Assembly (NCBI GenBank): GCA_963783085.1
Contig: CAWAMJ010000006.1
Location: forward strand, 186,001 to 250,000
From: CAVYUC01 sp963783085
Lineage (GTDB): Bacteria; Bacteroidota; Bacteroidia; Bacteroidales; Prolixibacteraceae
Direction: 5' to 3'
Length of the DNA: 64,000 bases
Part shown: one piece after another, positions 50,725 to 59,490 of the stretch
Layout of the letters: each line of letters starts with the position of its first letter
Position numbering within the stretch: the first letter of the stretch is position 1
Program-made: the position numbers and the translations under genes
Notes under the pieces: generated by a model
Seen by the model: only the letters and a program-made list of their open reading frames with translations
What the model was told of the DNA's origin: nothing
Database searches by the model: none

Positions 50725-50965
50725 AATGTTGTCTTGCCGGTAATCAAATTTAAAAAAACCGATGCCGGAGGTATCGCATGTTTATAGAAATGTTGCAAAA
50801 TATAATGGTGCGACTCCGGCCGGAGTCGTATGTTTTTTTAGATGACCATTTTCTATAAACATATAAATCCTCCGGATTTAAGAAATACCGGTTTTTAAAT
50901 ATAGCTGATTGCGCTGATTTTCGTAGAAATCAAAAATCTGCGTTTATCTGCGGAATCTGCGGGAG
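50669..50965. repeat. Composite repeat, copy 1
   Basis: A short motif (CACTGATTTTCGCAGAAATC...) on both ends flanks a ~175-base middle. The middle holds the perfect palindrome CGACTCCGGCCGGAGTCG and long arms (CCGGAGGTATCGCATG on one side; AAATCCTCCGGATTT on the other) that can fold into one big hairpin. Bases 50725-50923 recur identically (as far as I can align by eye) at 51897-52095. Confidence 0.7.
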
Positions 50966-51346
50966 GCCAGTTGCAATCCCTTGCATTAGAACATAGTTCC
51001 ATTATAGAAATTTATTTAAATCGATTCTAAATTTACCCCCCCCCCATGTATTTTTTTACCACCTGGTACTTGTAAAACTTAACAGTTTGTTTAGATTTAA
51101 ACCCGGAATGCAGGAACACCCCTGCCGCGAATATTCAAGAGGGACCATTTACAGAAAACAGGATTGTGTACAATTATATTGATAATTGCGAATAAAAAAT
51201 ATTGTTAAAAAAAAGAACCCGGCATTTTAAAAAATATTCAAAAGTACCGGGCTTTAATAATCATTTTAAATTAACCGGGATTGCTGAGTTACTGCTCGCC
51301 ATCCCATTTAAAACTTTACAAAATTAATGAATAAGAATTAGTAGTA

Positions 51347-51766
51347 TTGGCAGTGGTCAACCTATTGAATAATAAACTTATTTTCATTTTTAAATTGGCA
51401 ATTATTCTTATGGTTGCCTGTAAACCGATCTATAATACTTTTGAATTAAAGAATTTAACACCACATGAAATTGTTGTTGAGGGTTTCAGGACAAATACAC
51501 TTTCGTTTGAAAAGGCTGATAATATTTATATGGAACCCTTTTCGGATTTGACAATTAAAAGAAGAGATGGCGAGGATTTTGATTCACGAACTTTTTTTTC
51601 AATTCCTTACGTTGATTCGGTAAATATTCTATTTAACTCCGATAGTGTTCTAACGGTTACATGTTTCAATTATCCTGATGCCAATTGTCACCCGATTGTA
51701 AGAGGCGATGTTACTGTAACCATCACCGAAGAAGATTACAACAATGCTGTTCCAATTGAAGAATAA
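51347..51766 (+). CDS. Small secreted lipoprotein (unassigned)
   Basis: A 139-residue open frame: a hydrophobic segment IFIFKLAIILMVAC gives a lipobox with Cys about residue 25, followed by beta-type sequence. The annotated start is a TTG at 51347; no ATG is in frame close by, while an ATG at 51328 is in another frame and stops quickly, so the true start is unsure. It is an island of coding sequence inside the repeat region and ends in a clear terminator, which supports it being a real gene. Function unknown. Confidence 0.55.
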   Translation: MAVVNLLNNKLIFIFKLAIILMVACKPIYNTFELKNLTPHEIVVEGFRTNTLSFEKADNIYMEPFSDLTIKRRDGEDFDSRTFFSIPYVDSVNILFNSDSVLTVTCFNYPDANCHPIVRGDVTVTITEEDYNNAVPIEE

Positions 51767-51775
51767 ATAATTTTA

Positions 51776-51813
51776 AGAAACCGTTCTGTTAATTTGGAGC
51801 GGTTTCTCTTTTT
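51776..51813 (+). terminator. Rho-independent terminator of the small lipoprotein
   Basis: AGAAACCG, a loop, CGGTTTCT and then CTTTTTG lie 10 bases after the stop codon. This helps to confirm the small gene. Confidence 0.75.
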
Positions 51814-51840
51814 GAACTTCCTAAAAATATATCTCCCGCT

Positions 51841-52137
51841 GATTCCACTGATTTTCGCAGAAATCATAAATATCAGCGTCTATCTGCGGAATCTGCAATG
51901 TTGTCTTGCCGGTAATCAAATTTAAAAAAACCGATGCCGGAGGTATCGCATGTTTATAGAAATGTTGCAAAATATAATGGTGCGACTCCGGCCGGAGTCG
52001 TATGTTTTTTTAGATGACCATTTTCTATAAACATATAAATCCTCCGGATTTAAGAAATACCGGTTTTTAAATATAGCTGATTGCGCTGATTTTCGCAGAA
52101 ATAACAAAATCTGCGTTTATCTGCGGAATCTGCGGGA
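51841..52137. repeat. Composite repeat, copy 2
   Basis: Copy of the 50669-50965 element 1172 bases downstream in the same orientation. The 199 bases 51897-52095 look identical to copy 1, with small differences in the flanking motifs (CATAAATATCAG against CATAAAATCAG). The two copies flank the small lipoprotein gene like a direct-repeat boundary. Confidence 0.75.
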
Positions 52138-52212
52138 AATCTTAAATAATAAATAAGGAATAAGAAATAAGAAACATCAAAACCCGGAATCTACCCTCCC
52201 AAAAATTTCCAC

Positions 52213-52220
52213 TATCTTTG
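52213..52220 (+). promoter_or_regulatory. -7 promoter box of metG
   Basis: TATCTTTG matches the Bacteroidota consensus and lies 39 bases before the metG ATG. Confidence 0.55.
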
Positions 52221-52258
52221 TGGCCTTAAAAAAACACGGTTAATCAAATATTTTTGCG

Positions 52259-54325
52259 ATGACAGATTTTAAACGTACGCTTATAACCACTGCACTTCCG
52301 TATGCCAACGGGCCAATTCACATCGGACACCTGGCCGGGGTTTATGTTCCTGCTGATATTTACGTCCGCTACCTCCGCCTGAAAAACGAAGATGTTTTGC
52401 TCGTTGGCGGCTCGGATGAACATGGAGTACCAATTACATTAAAAGCTAAAAATGAAGGCGTTACGCCGCAGGATGTGGTGGACAAATTTCATAAAATTAT
52501 AAAAGAATCGTTTCAGAAATTTGGGATATCGTTTGATGTGTATTCGCGGACCAGCGCAAAAGTGCACCACGATACCGCTTCCGGTTTTTTCAAAAAAATG
52601 TATGACGAGGGCAAGTTTATCGAAAAAACGTCGGAACAATATTACGATGAAGAAAACCAGCAGTTCCTGGCCGACCGTTACATCGTTGGCACCTGTCCGA
52701 AATGCGGCTTCGAACGGGCCTATGGCGACCAGTGCGAAAGATGCGGAACATCGCTTAGTCCGACAGAACTAATTAACCCGACGTCGATGATCAGCGGAAA
52801 CCAGCCGGTATTGAAAGAAACCAAACACTGGTACCTGCCCCTTAATGAGTACGAACCGTGGCTGAAAGAGTGGATTCTGGAAGGCCACAAAGAATGGAAA
52901 CCGAATGTGTACGGGCAGTGCAAATCGTGGATCGACAGCGGATTGCAGCCGCGCGCCGTTACCCGCGACCTCAACTGGGGCGTGCCGGTTCCGGTGGAAG
53001 GCACCGAAGGAAAAGTATTGTACGTTTGGTTCGATGCACCCATCGGTTACATTTCAGCAACAAAAGAACTGTTTAATTCACTATCGCCTTCCGGCAAAGA
53101 CGAAGAGGGGCTTTGGGAAAAATATTGGAAAGACCCGGAAACACGGTTGTTGCATTTCATCGGGAAAGACAATATTGTCTTCCATTGCATCATGTTCCCG
53201 AGTATGCTGAAAGCCGAAGGAACCTTTAACGTGCCGGAAAATGTGCCTGCCAACGAATTCCTGAACCTGGAAGGCGAAAAAATTTCTACCTCGCGAAACT
53301 GGGCCGTTTGGCTGCACGAATACCTCGAAGAATTCCCGGGGAAAGAGGATGTGTTGAAATATGTGCTGACCGCCAATGCACCGGAAACCAAAGACAACGA
53401 TTTCACGTGGAAGGATTTCCAGAACCGCAACAACAACGAACTGGTGGCTGTGCTTGGCAACTTTGTGAACCGGGCGCTGGTGCTCACCCAAAAATATTTC
53501 GATGGCGAAGTGCCTGAAGCTGTTGCCTATACCGATTTCGACAAGGAAACGCTTTATTCCATTGCCACCATTAAAGCGGAAGTGGAAAAAAGCCTCGACA
53601 GTTTCCGCATCCGCGAGGCGCTGAAAAATGCCATGGATTTGGCGCGGCTCGGCAACAAATATCTGGCCGATGAGGAACCGTGGAAAAAGTTCAAAACCAA
53701 TCCGGAACGGGTAAAAACAATTTTGAATGTGAGCCTGCAAATTACGGCCAACCTCACCATTTGTCTCGAACCGTTCCTGCCATTCAGCATGGAAAAGCTG
53801 CGCGGGTTCCTCAATTTTGAAAAACAGGATTGGAACAAACTGGGAAATACCAGCCTGCTTCCGGCCGGGCACAAAATAAATCAATCCGAACTGCTGTTCG
53901 AAAAAATAGAAGATGAGGTAATTGAGGCGCAATTGCAAAAACTGCTCGATGCCCGCAAAGCCATCGAACTGGCCGAAGCAAAAGCCACACCGGCAAAAGA
54001 AAGCGTGGAGTTCGACGATTTTGCGAAAATGGACATCCGGGTTGGAACCGTTTTGGAAGCCGAAAAAGTAGCCAAAACCAAAAAACTGCTCAAACTGAAA
54101 ATTGATACCGGAATCGATAAACGAACCGTAGTTTCAGGAATTGCGGAATATTACGAACCCGAAGATTTAATTGGCAAACAGGTTTCAATTTTGGTCAATC
54201 TGGAACCGAAAAAACTGCGTGGAATCGAATCGCAGGGAATGATTTTATGTGCCGAAAATGCCGATGGTACCCTGTCGATTGTGGAGCCGGATAAAAAGGT
54301 GAAGAATGGTTCGGAGGTGAAATAA
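52259..54325 (+). CDS. metG: Methionyl-tRNA synthetase with C-terminal tRNA-binding domain
   Basis: Charges tRNA-Met; class I enzyme. The HIGH motif is His21-Ile-Gly-His24 and the KMSKS-type loop is Lys341-Ile-Ser-Thr-Ser345. The zinc knuckle has CPKCG and CERCG at about residues 144-160. Residues ~585-688 form the EMAP/Trbp111 tRNA-binding domain (FAKMDIRVGTVLEAEKV... SQGMILCAEN). The full length of 688 is normal for the two-domain bacterial form. A promoter box lies upstream and a terminator downstream. Confidence 0.97.
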   Translation: MTDFKRTLITTALPYANGPIHIGHLAGVYVPADIYVRYLRLKNEDVLLVGGSDEHGVPITLKAKNEGVTPQDVVDKFHKIIKESFQKFGISFDVYSRTSAKVHHDTASGFFKKMYDEGKFIEKTSEQYYDEENQQFLADRYIVGTCPKCGFERAYGDQCERCGTSLSPTELINPTSMISGNQPVLKETKHWYLPLNEYEPWLKEWILEGHKEWKPNVYGQCKSWIDSGLQPRAVTRDLNWGVPVPVEGTEGKVLYVWFDAPIGYISATKELFNSLSPSGKDEEGLWEKYWKDPETRLLHFIGKDNIVFHCIMFPSMLKAEGTFNVPENVPANEFLNLEGEKISTSRNWAVWLHEYLEEFPGKEDVLKYVLTANAPETKDNDFTWKDFQNRNNNELVAVLGNFVNRALVLTQKYFDGEVPEAVAYTDFDKETLYSIATIKAEVEKSLDSFRIREALKNAMDLARLGNKYLADEEPWKKFKTNPERVKTILNVSLQITANLTICLEPFLPFSMEKLRGFLNFEKQDWNKLGNTSLLPAGHKINQSELLFEKIEDEVIEAQLQKLLDARKAIELAEAKATPAKESVEFDDFAKMDIRVGTVLEAEKVAKTKKLLKLKIDTGIDKRTVVSGIAEYYEPEDLIGKQVSILVNLEPKKLRGIESQGMILCAENADGTLSIVEPDKKVKNGSEVK

Positions 54326-54339
54326 TTTTTCACCACTGT

Positions 54340-54360
54340 GGCGCAAAGACGCAGAGAAAA
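54340..54360. repeat. Isolated half of the GCAAAGACGC repeat
   Basis: GGCGCAAAGACGCAGAGAAA lies 15 bases after the metG stop. It matches one end of the inverted repeats around the GxxExxY cassette (25.97 and 26.41 kb). No mate is seen nearby and no nuclease gene follows, so it may be a solo end. Confidence 0.5.
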
Positions 54361-54453
54361 ATTGAAATACAAGCATCAACTACTGTTGGTGCTTTTCCGC
54401 GGGCTGTAGTACTGTCCCGAAACTTCAGGACAGATCGGCAACCTGCTCAACAT

Positions 54454-54495
54454 AAATAAACCGCTTTTGTACGCAAAGGCGGTTTTATTTTTTTT
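54454..54495 (+). terminator. Terminator after metG
   Basis: AATAAACCGC-TTTT, a short loop and AAAGGCGGTTTTATT followed by T-rich sequence. A smaller stem (CTGTCC...GGACAG) precedes it at about 54411-54432. Confidence 0.75.
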
Positions 54496-54520
54496 CTTTT
54501 TACAAATTTGCGGAAATCCA

Positions 54521-54528
54521 TATCTTTG
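54521..54528 (+). promoter_or_regulatory. -7 promoter box of the GH127 gene
   Basis: TATCTTTG lies 32 bases before the ATG at 54560, in the same arrangement as metG. Confidence 0.5.
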
Positions 54529-54559
54529 AAGGAACCAGTATAAACCAATTTTACCGATT

Positions 54560-56530
54560 ATGAAAAGTTTCATTTTCCTTTTCGCCCTCATTCTTATTCT
54601 TGAAGCTTGTACCCAAAAAGAAAGCACATTGAAAAAAGATTATCCTATTCAGGCGGTTTCTTCGCAAAATGTGGAACTGACTGATAATTTCTGGTCGAAA
54701 CGAATTGCCACCAACCGCGATGTAACCATTCCGTATTGTTTTCAGAAATGCGAGGAGACACACCGCATTGCCAATTTTGCCGTTGCCGGCGGATTAATGG
54801 AGGGAACTTTCGAAGGAATCCGTTACAATGATTCCGACGTGTTTAAAATTATGGAAGGCGCAGCGTATTCCCTTCAGCAAAAATACGATCCGGAACTGGA
54901 CAAATACCTCGACGGTTTAATTGCCAAAATAGCAGCAGCGCAGGAAGACGATGGTTATTTATACACCATCCGCACCATAAAAGGCGATTCCGCAATGACG
55001 GAGCGCGAAGGCAAAGAGCGCTGGTCGCAGGTGCGAAACCACAGCCACGAATTGTACAACATGGGCCACATGTACGAAGCGGCGGTAGCTCACTACAATG
55101 CCACCGGGAAAACCAGCTTTCTGGATGTTGCCCTGAAAAATGCCGATTTGATTGCTTCGGTTTATGGCCCGGATAAACGCCATGATGCGCCAGGGCACCA
55201 GGAAATAGAAATCGGGCTGGTAAAACTATACCGGACCACCGGTGATAAAAAATACCTTGACCTGGCTCAATTTTTTTTAAACGAACGCGGAAAATCAGAC
55301 ATCCGTAATCCGGAAAGCGACAGCCAGTGGGAAAATGGCGCTTATTGGCAGGATCATAAACCGGTGGTGGAACAAACCGAGGCAGTCGGTCATGCCGTGC
55401 GGGCAACTTACATGTATTCGGGAATGGCCGATGTAGCGGCACTCACCGGCAATCAACAGTTTATGGATGCCATTAACACCATCTGGGAAAATGTGGTGGG
55501 AAAGAAATATTACATCACCGGGGGGATTGGAGCCGAGTATGAAGGCGAAGCGTTTGGCGAAAACTACCAGTTGCCCAATCATGCCTATAACGAAACCTGT
55601 GCAGCCATCGCCAATGTTTTTTGGAATCAGCGGATGTTTTTAATGAACGGCGACAGCAAATATATCGATGTGCTGGAACGAACGCTGTACAATGCTGTTC
55701 TGCCGGGAATTTCATTTGAAGGAAATACGTTTTTCTACCCGAATGTGCTGGAATTCGATGGGAAGGAACCGTTTAACCAGGGAGCAACCGAACGTAAACC
55801 CTGGTTCGACTGCTCGTGCTGTCCGTCGAACCTTTCGCGGTTTATTCCGGCAGTTCCCAATTATTTGTACGCCCAAAAAGGCAATGAAATTTATGCCAAT
55901 CTTTTTGCCGCCAGTTCAACAAAATTCAACATGAACAACAACGGTTTTCAAATCAGGCAGGAAACAAAATATCCGTGGGAAGGGAACATCAAGTTCAGGA
56001 TGACAACTGAAAAACCGGTGAACTTTACATTGAAAATCCGTATTCCCGGATGGGCGCAAAATCATCCTGTGCCGAGCGATTTGTACAGCTATGAAAATGG
56101 ACAGGCGAAAGAAATCAGGCTTTTCATAAATAATGAAACTGTATCGGTTGAACCTGAAAACGGATACCTGTCGCTGGAACGGAAATGGAAAGACGGTGAT
56201 GTCGTGGAACTGGTTCTCCCGATGGAAGTTCGAAAAGTTATTCCCAATGAAAACATAAAGGAAATTGCCGGGAAAGTGGCCGTCGAGCGCGGTCCGATTG
56301 TTTACTGTGCCGAGCAGACGGATAATCCGGACGGTGTTTTACATAAAACTATTTCGGATGAAACTGGTTTTACACCAAAATTCGACGCTGGATTATTGCA
56401 GGGGGTTGTTATACTCGAAGGTTCGAACGGACTGAAAATGGTACCTTACTACTCCTGGAGCCACCGCGGCCCGGGCGAAATGGAAGTTTGGTTTGGGAGA
56501 GGAAGCTCTCCTGATAAAATGAGTTTGTAG
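54560..56530 (+). CDS. GH127 beta-L-arabinofuranosidase-like lipoprotein
   Basis: Lipoprotein signal (ILILEAC-T, Cys17). The (alpha/alpha)6-barrel pattern of family GH127 is clear over the whole 656 residues: VELTDNFWSKRIATNRDVTIP, ITGGIGAEYEGEAFGENYQLPNHAYNETCAA, WFDCSCCPSNLSRF. The zinc and nucleophile residues match the HypBA1 type: Glu345 and Cys347 in NETC, Cys420-Cys421 in SCCPSN. It should release beta-L-arabinofuranose from plant or other glycans. Not in an obvious SusC/D cluster. Confidence 0.93.
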   Translation: MKSFIFLFALILILEACTQKESTLKKDYPIQAVSSQNVELTDNFWSKRIATNRDVTIPYCFQKCEETHRIANFAVAGGLMEGTFEGIRYNDSDVFKIMEGAAYSLQQKYDPELDKYLDGLIAKIAAAQEDDGYLYTIRTIKGDSAMTEREGKERWSQVRNHSHELYNMGHMYEAAVAHYNATGKTSFLDVALKNADLIASVYGPDKRHDAPGHQEIEIGLVKLYRTTGDKKYLDLAQFFLNERGKSDIRNPESDSQWENGAYWQDHKPVVEQTEAVGHAVRATYMYSGMADVAALTGNQQFMDAINTIWENVVGKKYYITGGIGAEYEGEAFGENYQLPNHAYNETCAAIANVFWNQRMFLMNGDSKYIDVLERTLYNAVLPGISFEGNTFFYPNVLEFDGKEPFNQGATERKPWFDCSCCPSNLSRFIPAVPNYLYAQKGNEIYANLFAASSTKFNMNNNGFQIRQETKYPWEGNIKFRMTTEKPVNFTLKIRIPGWAQNHPVPSDLYSYENGQAKEIRLFINNETVSVEPENGYLSLERKWKDGDVVELVLPMEVRKVIPNENIKEIAGKVAVERGPIVYCAEQTDNPDGVLHKTISDETGFTPKFDAGLLQGVVILEGSNGLKMVPYYSWSHRGPGEMEVWFGRGSSPDKMSL

Positions 56531-56595
56531 AAATCGCTGATTTTATAATTAGTTGGGAGTGTTTTTGCATCGAGCCGCATTAAAAGTAAATGTTT

Positions 56596-57402
56596 TTATG
56601 TGAAAATTAATTTGGTTTCTTCTCCGGAAACAAATCTGTTTACATGGTACAAACCATCGAGTGTTAATAAAGGTTCGATGGTTTTTATGTGTTTGGCGAG
56701 TGGTGCAATTACCGAACTGAGTCCGCCGGTGGCCACCACGGTAAGTTTTTCATTCAATTCTTTCTGCGTGCGTTCAATGATGGCGTCTACCAGCCCGGTA
56801 AATCCCAAAACTACTCCCGACTGAATGGCATGGATGGTATTTTCGCCCAACACGGAAGGAGGCGGTACCAGATGAATTTCCGGGAGCTGTGCTGTTTTTC
56901 CGGCAAGCGCACTAACGGCAGTGTTCAAACCGGGAGCAATGGCTACACCCAGGATTTCTGAATTCTTTCCGATGGTGGTAAAAGTTAGCGCCGTCCCAAA
57001 ATCGACAATGGTAGTGAGGTTTCCGTATTTCTGAAAAGCAGCCACAGCGTTCGCTACCAGGTCGGCGCCAATTTCATACGGATTTAATACTTTCACTGGC
57101 AACCGGTTGTAAATTTCCGGGTTTACAATGGTTTGTCTAGCCTCAGGGAATAATCCGGAAAGCATTTCGGTAAACGGGTGGACCAGCGATGGAACCACGC
57201 TGCTGAGGATAATCCGGTTTACCTGAGTGTTGTATATTTTTCCGGCATTCAGCAAAGTGCGGAAAATAACTTCATATTCATCTGCCGTTTTCAGGTGGTC
57301 GGTTTGAATGCGCCAGTGGTTTTTCCACTCGCCGGCGTTGTTTACCCCAAAAACAATGTTGGTGTTCCCTATGTCGATTGCCAGTAACATATTTCTTTCC
57401 AT
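56596..57402 (-). CDS. coaX: Type III pantothenate kinase
   Basis: First enzyme of coenzyme A synthesis (ATP plus pantothenate to 4'-phosphopantothenate). The ASKHA-type phosphate-binding start LLAIDIGNTNIVFGV, the VVPSLVHPF segment, NPYEIGADLVANAVAAFQ and DFGTALTFTTI identify it. The length is 268. The start could be the first Met at 57402 or the inner Met at 57390 (MLLAIDIG). The gene is on the minus strand, divergent from the small conserved gene. Confidence 0.95.
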   Translation of the reverse strand: MERNMLLAIDIGNTNIVFGVNNAGEWKNHWRIQTDHLKTADEYEVIFRTLLNAGKIYNTQVNRIILSSVVPSLVHPFTEMLSGLFPEARQTIVNPEIYNRLPVKVLNPYEIGADLVANAVAAFQKYGNLTTIVDFGTALTFTTIGKNSEILGVAIAPGLNTAVSALAGKTAQLPEIHLVPPPSVLGENTIHAIQSGVVLGFTGLVDAIIERTQKELNEKLTVVATGGLSSVIAPLAKHIKTIEPLLTLDGLYHVNRFVSGEETKLIFT

Positions 57403-57625
57403 TTTGATATTTTGTACTAAAAGTCTATAAATCTAACATTAAAATAAACTTAACTGATTATCCTTGTCCTTCGGTTTTCCGGGTTGTTTATTTTTTATTT
57501 GCTGAAAGAAATGTCATGTTTTTCAAATTCTTTTCAGTTTTCGGTGAAATTGAAGACTTGAAGGTATGGATTTGATGCGTATAATTTATAACTTAACGCT
57601 CGGTTTTAACACAAAATTTATTACG

Positions 57626-57919
57626 ATGGCAAATGTTAGAAGACTAAAAAAAGATATCGATTTGATTATGTCAACGGTACTCACCGACTGCTTTTATGTG
57701 ATGGAGTACAATTCAAAAGTGGATAAAGAAGAATTAAAAAGTCTAGCGGAAGATGTAGTGCGACAGCACCGCGATTTCCGGATAAGGGCAAATCATCCCG
57801 ATGGAAAAGACAATCCGAAACTGGTGAAAAAATACTACAGGAAACTGGTTGACGATTTGGTTGATACAGCTAACCGCGACTTTGAAAAATTATCGGAAGA
57901 AGTAAAAAAGACAACTTAG
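57626..57919 (+). CDS. Small conserved helical protein (unknown)
   Basis: From the ATG at 57626 it is 97 residues: MANVRRLKKDIDLIMSTVLTDCFYVMEYNSKVDKEELKSLAEDVV..., mostly helical and charged with no catalytic motif. The frame extends upstream to a Met at 57566, but the reading from MANVRR looks like the natural start. It resembles the small conserved Bacteroidota proteins of unknown function. The stop overlaps that of the convergent gene by 4 bases. Confidence 0.7.
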   Translation: MANVRRLKKDIDLIMSTVLTDCFYVMEYNSKVDKEELKSLAEDVVRQHRDFRIRANHPDGKDNPKLVKKYYRKLVDDLVDTANRDFEKLSEEVKKTT

Positions 57920-58311
57920 TTCGGTTTCTTTTTCAGCCTGAAAATTTTATGTGCGATTACTTTTCCATTATGAAAAGTTGTTAGTTTCCAGTCTCCGAAT
58001 TTTTCACCGGGAGGTTCCCAAATACAATCGCCGAGGTAAAAAAGATAATCATTGGTGCGGATAAATTGTTCGCCGGTAAATGAAGGCGCCGGCTCGCCGT
58101 CGTCTCCCGTAAATGGCGGATGATCAATCCGGAACTCCAGCGTTTCGCCTTTTCCCTGCTTTATTTGCAGCACATAACCGAATTCAGTTCCCGTTTCAGC
58201 CTCAATTTCAGTAGTAATGTTCCGGATTTTAGGAATCTCACGACTCTCGCGGTTCCATGTTGCATATTCGCCGAAGCTTATCATTTTAAAAACGGGTTTT
58301 CGTCGTTTCAT
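57916..58311 (-). CDS. DUF3859 domain protein
   Basis: 131 residues with the DUF3859-type pattern: MISFGEYATWNRESREIPKIRNITTEIEAETGTEFGYVLQI, then PPFTGDDGEPAPSFTGEQFIRTNDYLFYLGDCIWEPPGEKFGDWKL. It is a compact beta-rich protein of unknown function. Its start faces a divergent region upstream of the coiled-coil protein gene. Confidence 0.75.
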   Translation of the reverse strand: MKRRKPVFKMISFGEYATWNRESREIPKIRNITTEIEAETGTEFGYVLQIKQGKGETLEFRIDHPPFTGDDGEPAPSFTGEQFIRTNDYLFYLGDCIWEPPGEKFGDWKLTTFHNGKVIAHKIFRLKKKPN

Positions 58312-58451
58312 TGCGGCTGGTTCAAAATATAAAAATAGAAAAACGGTTTTACATGTAAAAAAATCTGCATGTTCTTATGGCACAAAAATTGACCATCAGC
58401 GCAAATGCAACATAAACGCGCATTTTTACCATAACAGTTACGTTTGTTTTA

Positions 58452-58482
58452 TTTGCAACGGGGTAAAAGATTTTTAATTTTG
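58452..58482 (+). promoter_or_regulatory. Complete Bacteroidota promoter (-33 and -7)
   Basis: TTTG at 58452-58455, a 19-base spacer and TAATTTTG at 58475-58482 give a full TTTG-N19-TAnnTTTG match. It drives the coiled-coil protein gene 32 bases further down. Confidence 0.75.
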
Positions 58483-58513
58483 CACCGTTCATACTAAAGT
58501 TAAATCAACGAAA

Positions 58514-59416
58514 ATGAATGAATTGGAAAACCCGGATAAGTTTAAAGCAAAAGTCAAAAGAAATAATATTATTGTTATTGTTCTTTCTGTAATTCTTGTT
58601 GGCGTAGTTGTATTGTATTTTTTACAAAACAGAGAACATAAATCTATTTTGGGTGAATTAAGAACGCAAAAGGATTCAATTCAGATGGAACTGAGCCACA
58701 TTATGGTAGAATATGATTCCCTAAAAACAGAGAATGATACCATTAATGAGCAATTATTTTATGCTCAGACGAAAGTAAAGGATTTGCTTTTGGAAGTGGA
58801 ACAGACCAAGAAAGTAAGCTACCAAAAAATTTCAGATTACCAGAAACAGGTGAGTACGTTGCGCGGAATTATGCGTAATTTTGTGGTTCAAATTGATTCG
58901 CTAAATCGTAGAAATCAGGAGTTATTGGCTGAAAATCTGGAGGTTAAGGAACAATATAAGCGAATAGAAACTGAAAAACAACAACTGAGCCAGGAAAAAA
59001 GAAACCTGGAGCGAAAAGTTGAACGGGCAGCGATGCTCGAAGCGCGCGATTTAATTGCAGAACCTTTGAACAGCCGCAGCAAGGAAACCCGCTTTGCCCG
59101 GCGTGCCGAAAAAATCAGGATTTATTTTGTACTGGGTAATAATATTACGGCCAAACGTGGTACAAAAAATATTTATGCCCGTATTGTTCGCCCCGACCAG
59201 CTTTTAATGACAAAATCACCGGACAATACCTTTCATTTCGAAGATTTGGAAATACCCTATTCTGCAATGCGCGAGGTGGTTTACGAGGGACAGGAATTAC
59301 CGGTGGCCATTTTCTGGGACAATTCCGACGAACCGGAATTTATGGAAGGTGAATATACGGTAGATTTATTCGCAGATGGAAATAACATCGGGACCACCAC
59401 TTTTACATTGCAATAG
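58514..59416 (+). CDS. Membrane-anchored coiled-coil protein (unknown)
   Basis: One N-terminal membrane helix (residues ~18-38, NNIIVIVLSVILVGVVVLYFL), then a long coiled-coil (about 42-180) rich in Glu/Gln/Lys (SIQMELSHIMVEYDSLKTEN... ERKVERAAM), and a compact C-terminal domain of about 110 residues ending in YTVDLFADGNNIGTTTFTLQ. Its layout suggests a periplasmic or cytoplasmic rod tethered to the inner membrane. No named family is recognised. Promoter and terminator frame it as a single-gene unit. Confidence 0.75.
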   Translation: MNELENPDKFKAKVKRNNIIVIVLSVILVGVVVLYFLQNREHKSILGELRTQKDSIQMELSHIMVEYDSLKTENDTINEQLFYAQTKVKDLLLEVEQTKKVSYQKISDYQKQVSTLRGIMRNFVVQIDSLNRRNQELLAENLEVKEQYKRIETEKQQLSQEKRNLERKVERAAMLEARDLIAEPLNSRSKETRFARRAEKIRIYFVLGNNITAKRGTKNIYARIVRPDQLLMTKSPDNTFHFEDLEIPYSAMREVVYEGQELPVAIFWDNSDEPEFMEGEYTVDLFADGNNIGTTTFTLQ

Positions 59417-59430
59417 CAGCGTTTTGAAAT

Positions 59431-59468
59431 AAAGAAGCCCGGGCTGAGTTTTCAGTCCGGGCTTCTTT
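59431..59468. terminator. Strong bidirectional terminator
   Basis: AAAGAAGCCCGGGCTGA-gttt-TCAGTCCGGGCTTCTTT is a 17-bp stem with one G-T pair. It ends the coiled-coil gene and, in reverse, the aldo/keto reductase gene. Confidence 0.9.
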
Positions 59469-59490
59469 TAAATACCAGTATCTGAATATT

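Noticed and set aside
51922..52107. 61-codon minus-strand frame in the composite repeat
   Set aside because: It is made of the duplicated non-coding repeat and appears only because the repeat lacks stops in that frame.
50264..52137. Could the repeated motif be a CRISPR array?
   Set aside because: The units are unevenly spaced, differ in orientation and length, have no regular spacers and no cas gene is nearby.
53081..53938. 285-codon open frame on the minus strand opposite metG
   Set aside because: It lies entirely antisense to an unmistakable metG gene; its composition is that of a mirror of GC-balanced codons, and no family pattern, start site or promoter is seen.
54849..55442. 197-codon minus-strand frame opposite the GH127 gene
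   Set aside because: Shadow of the GH127 coding sequence, rich in Pro/Arg/Cys in a random way, without family character.
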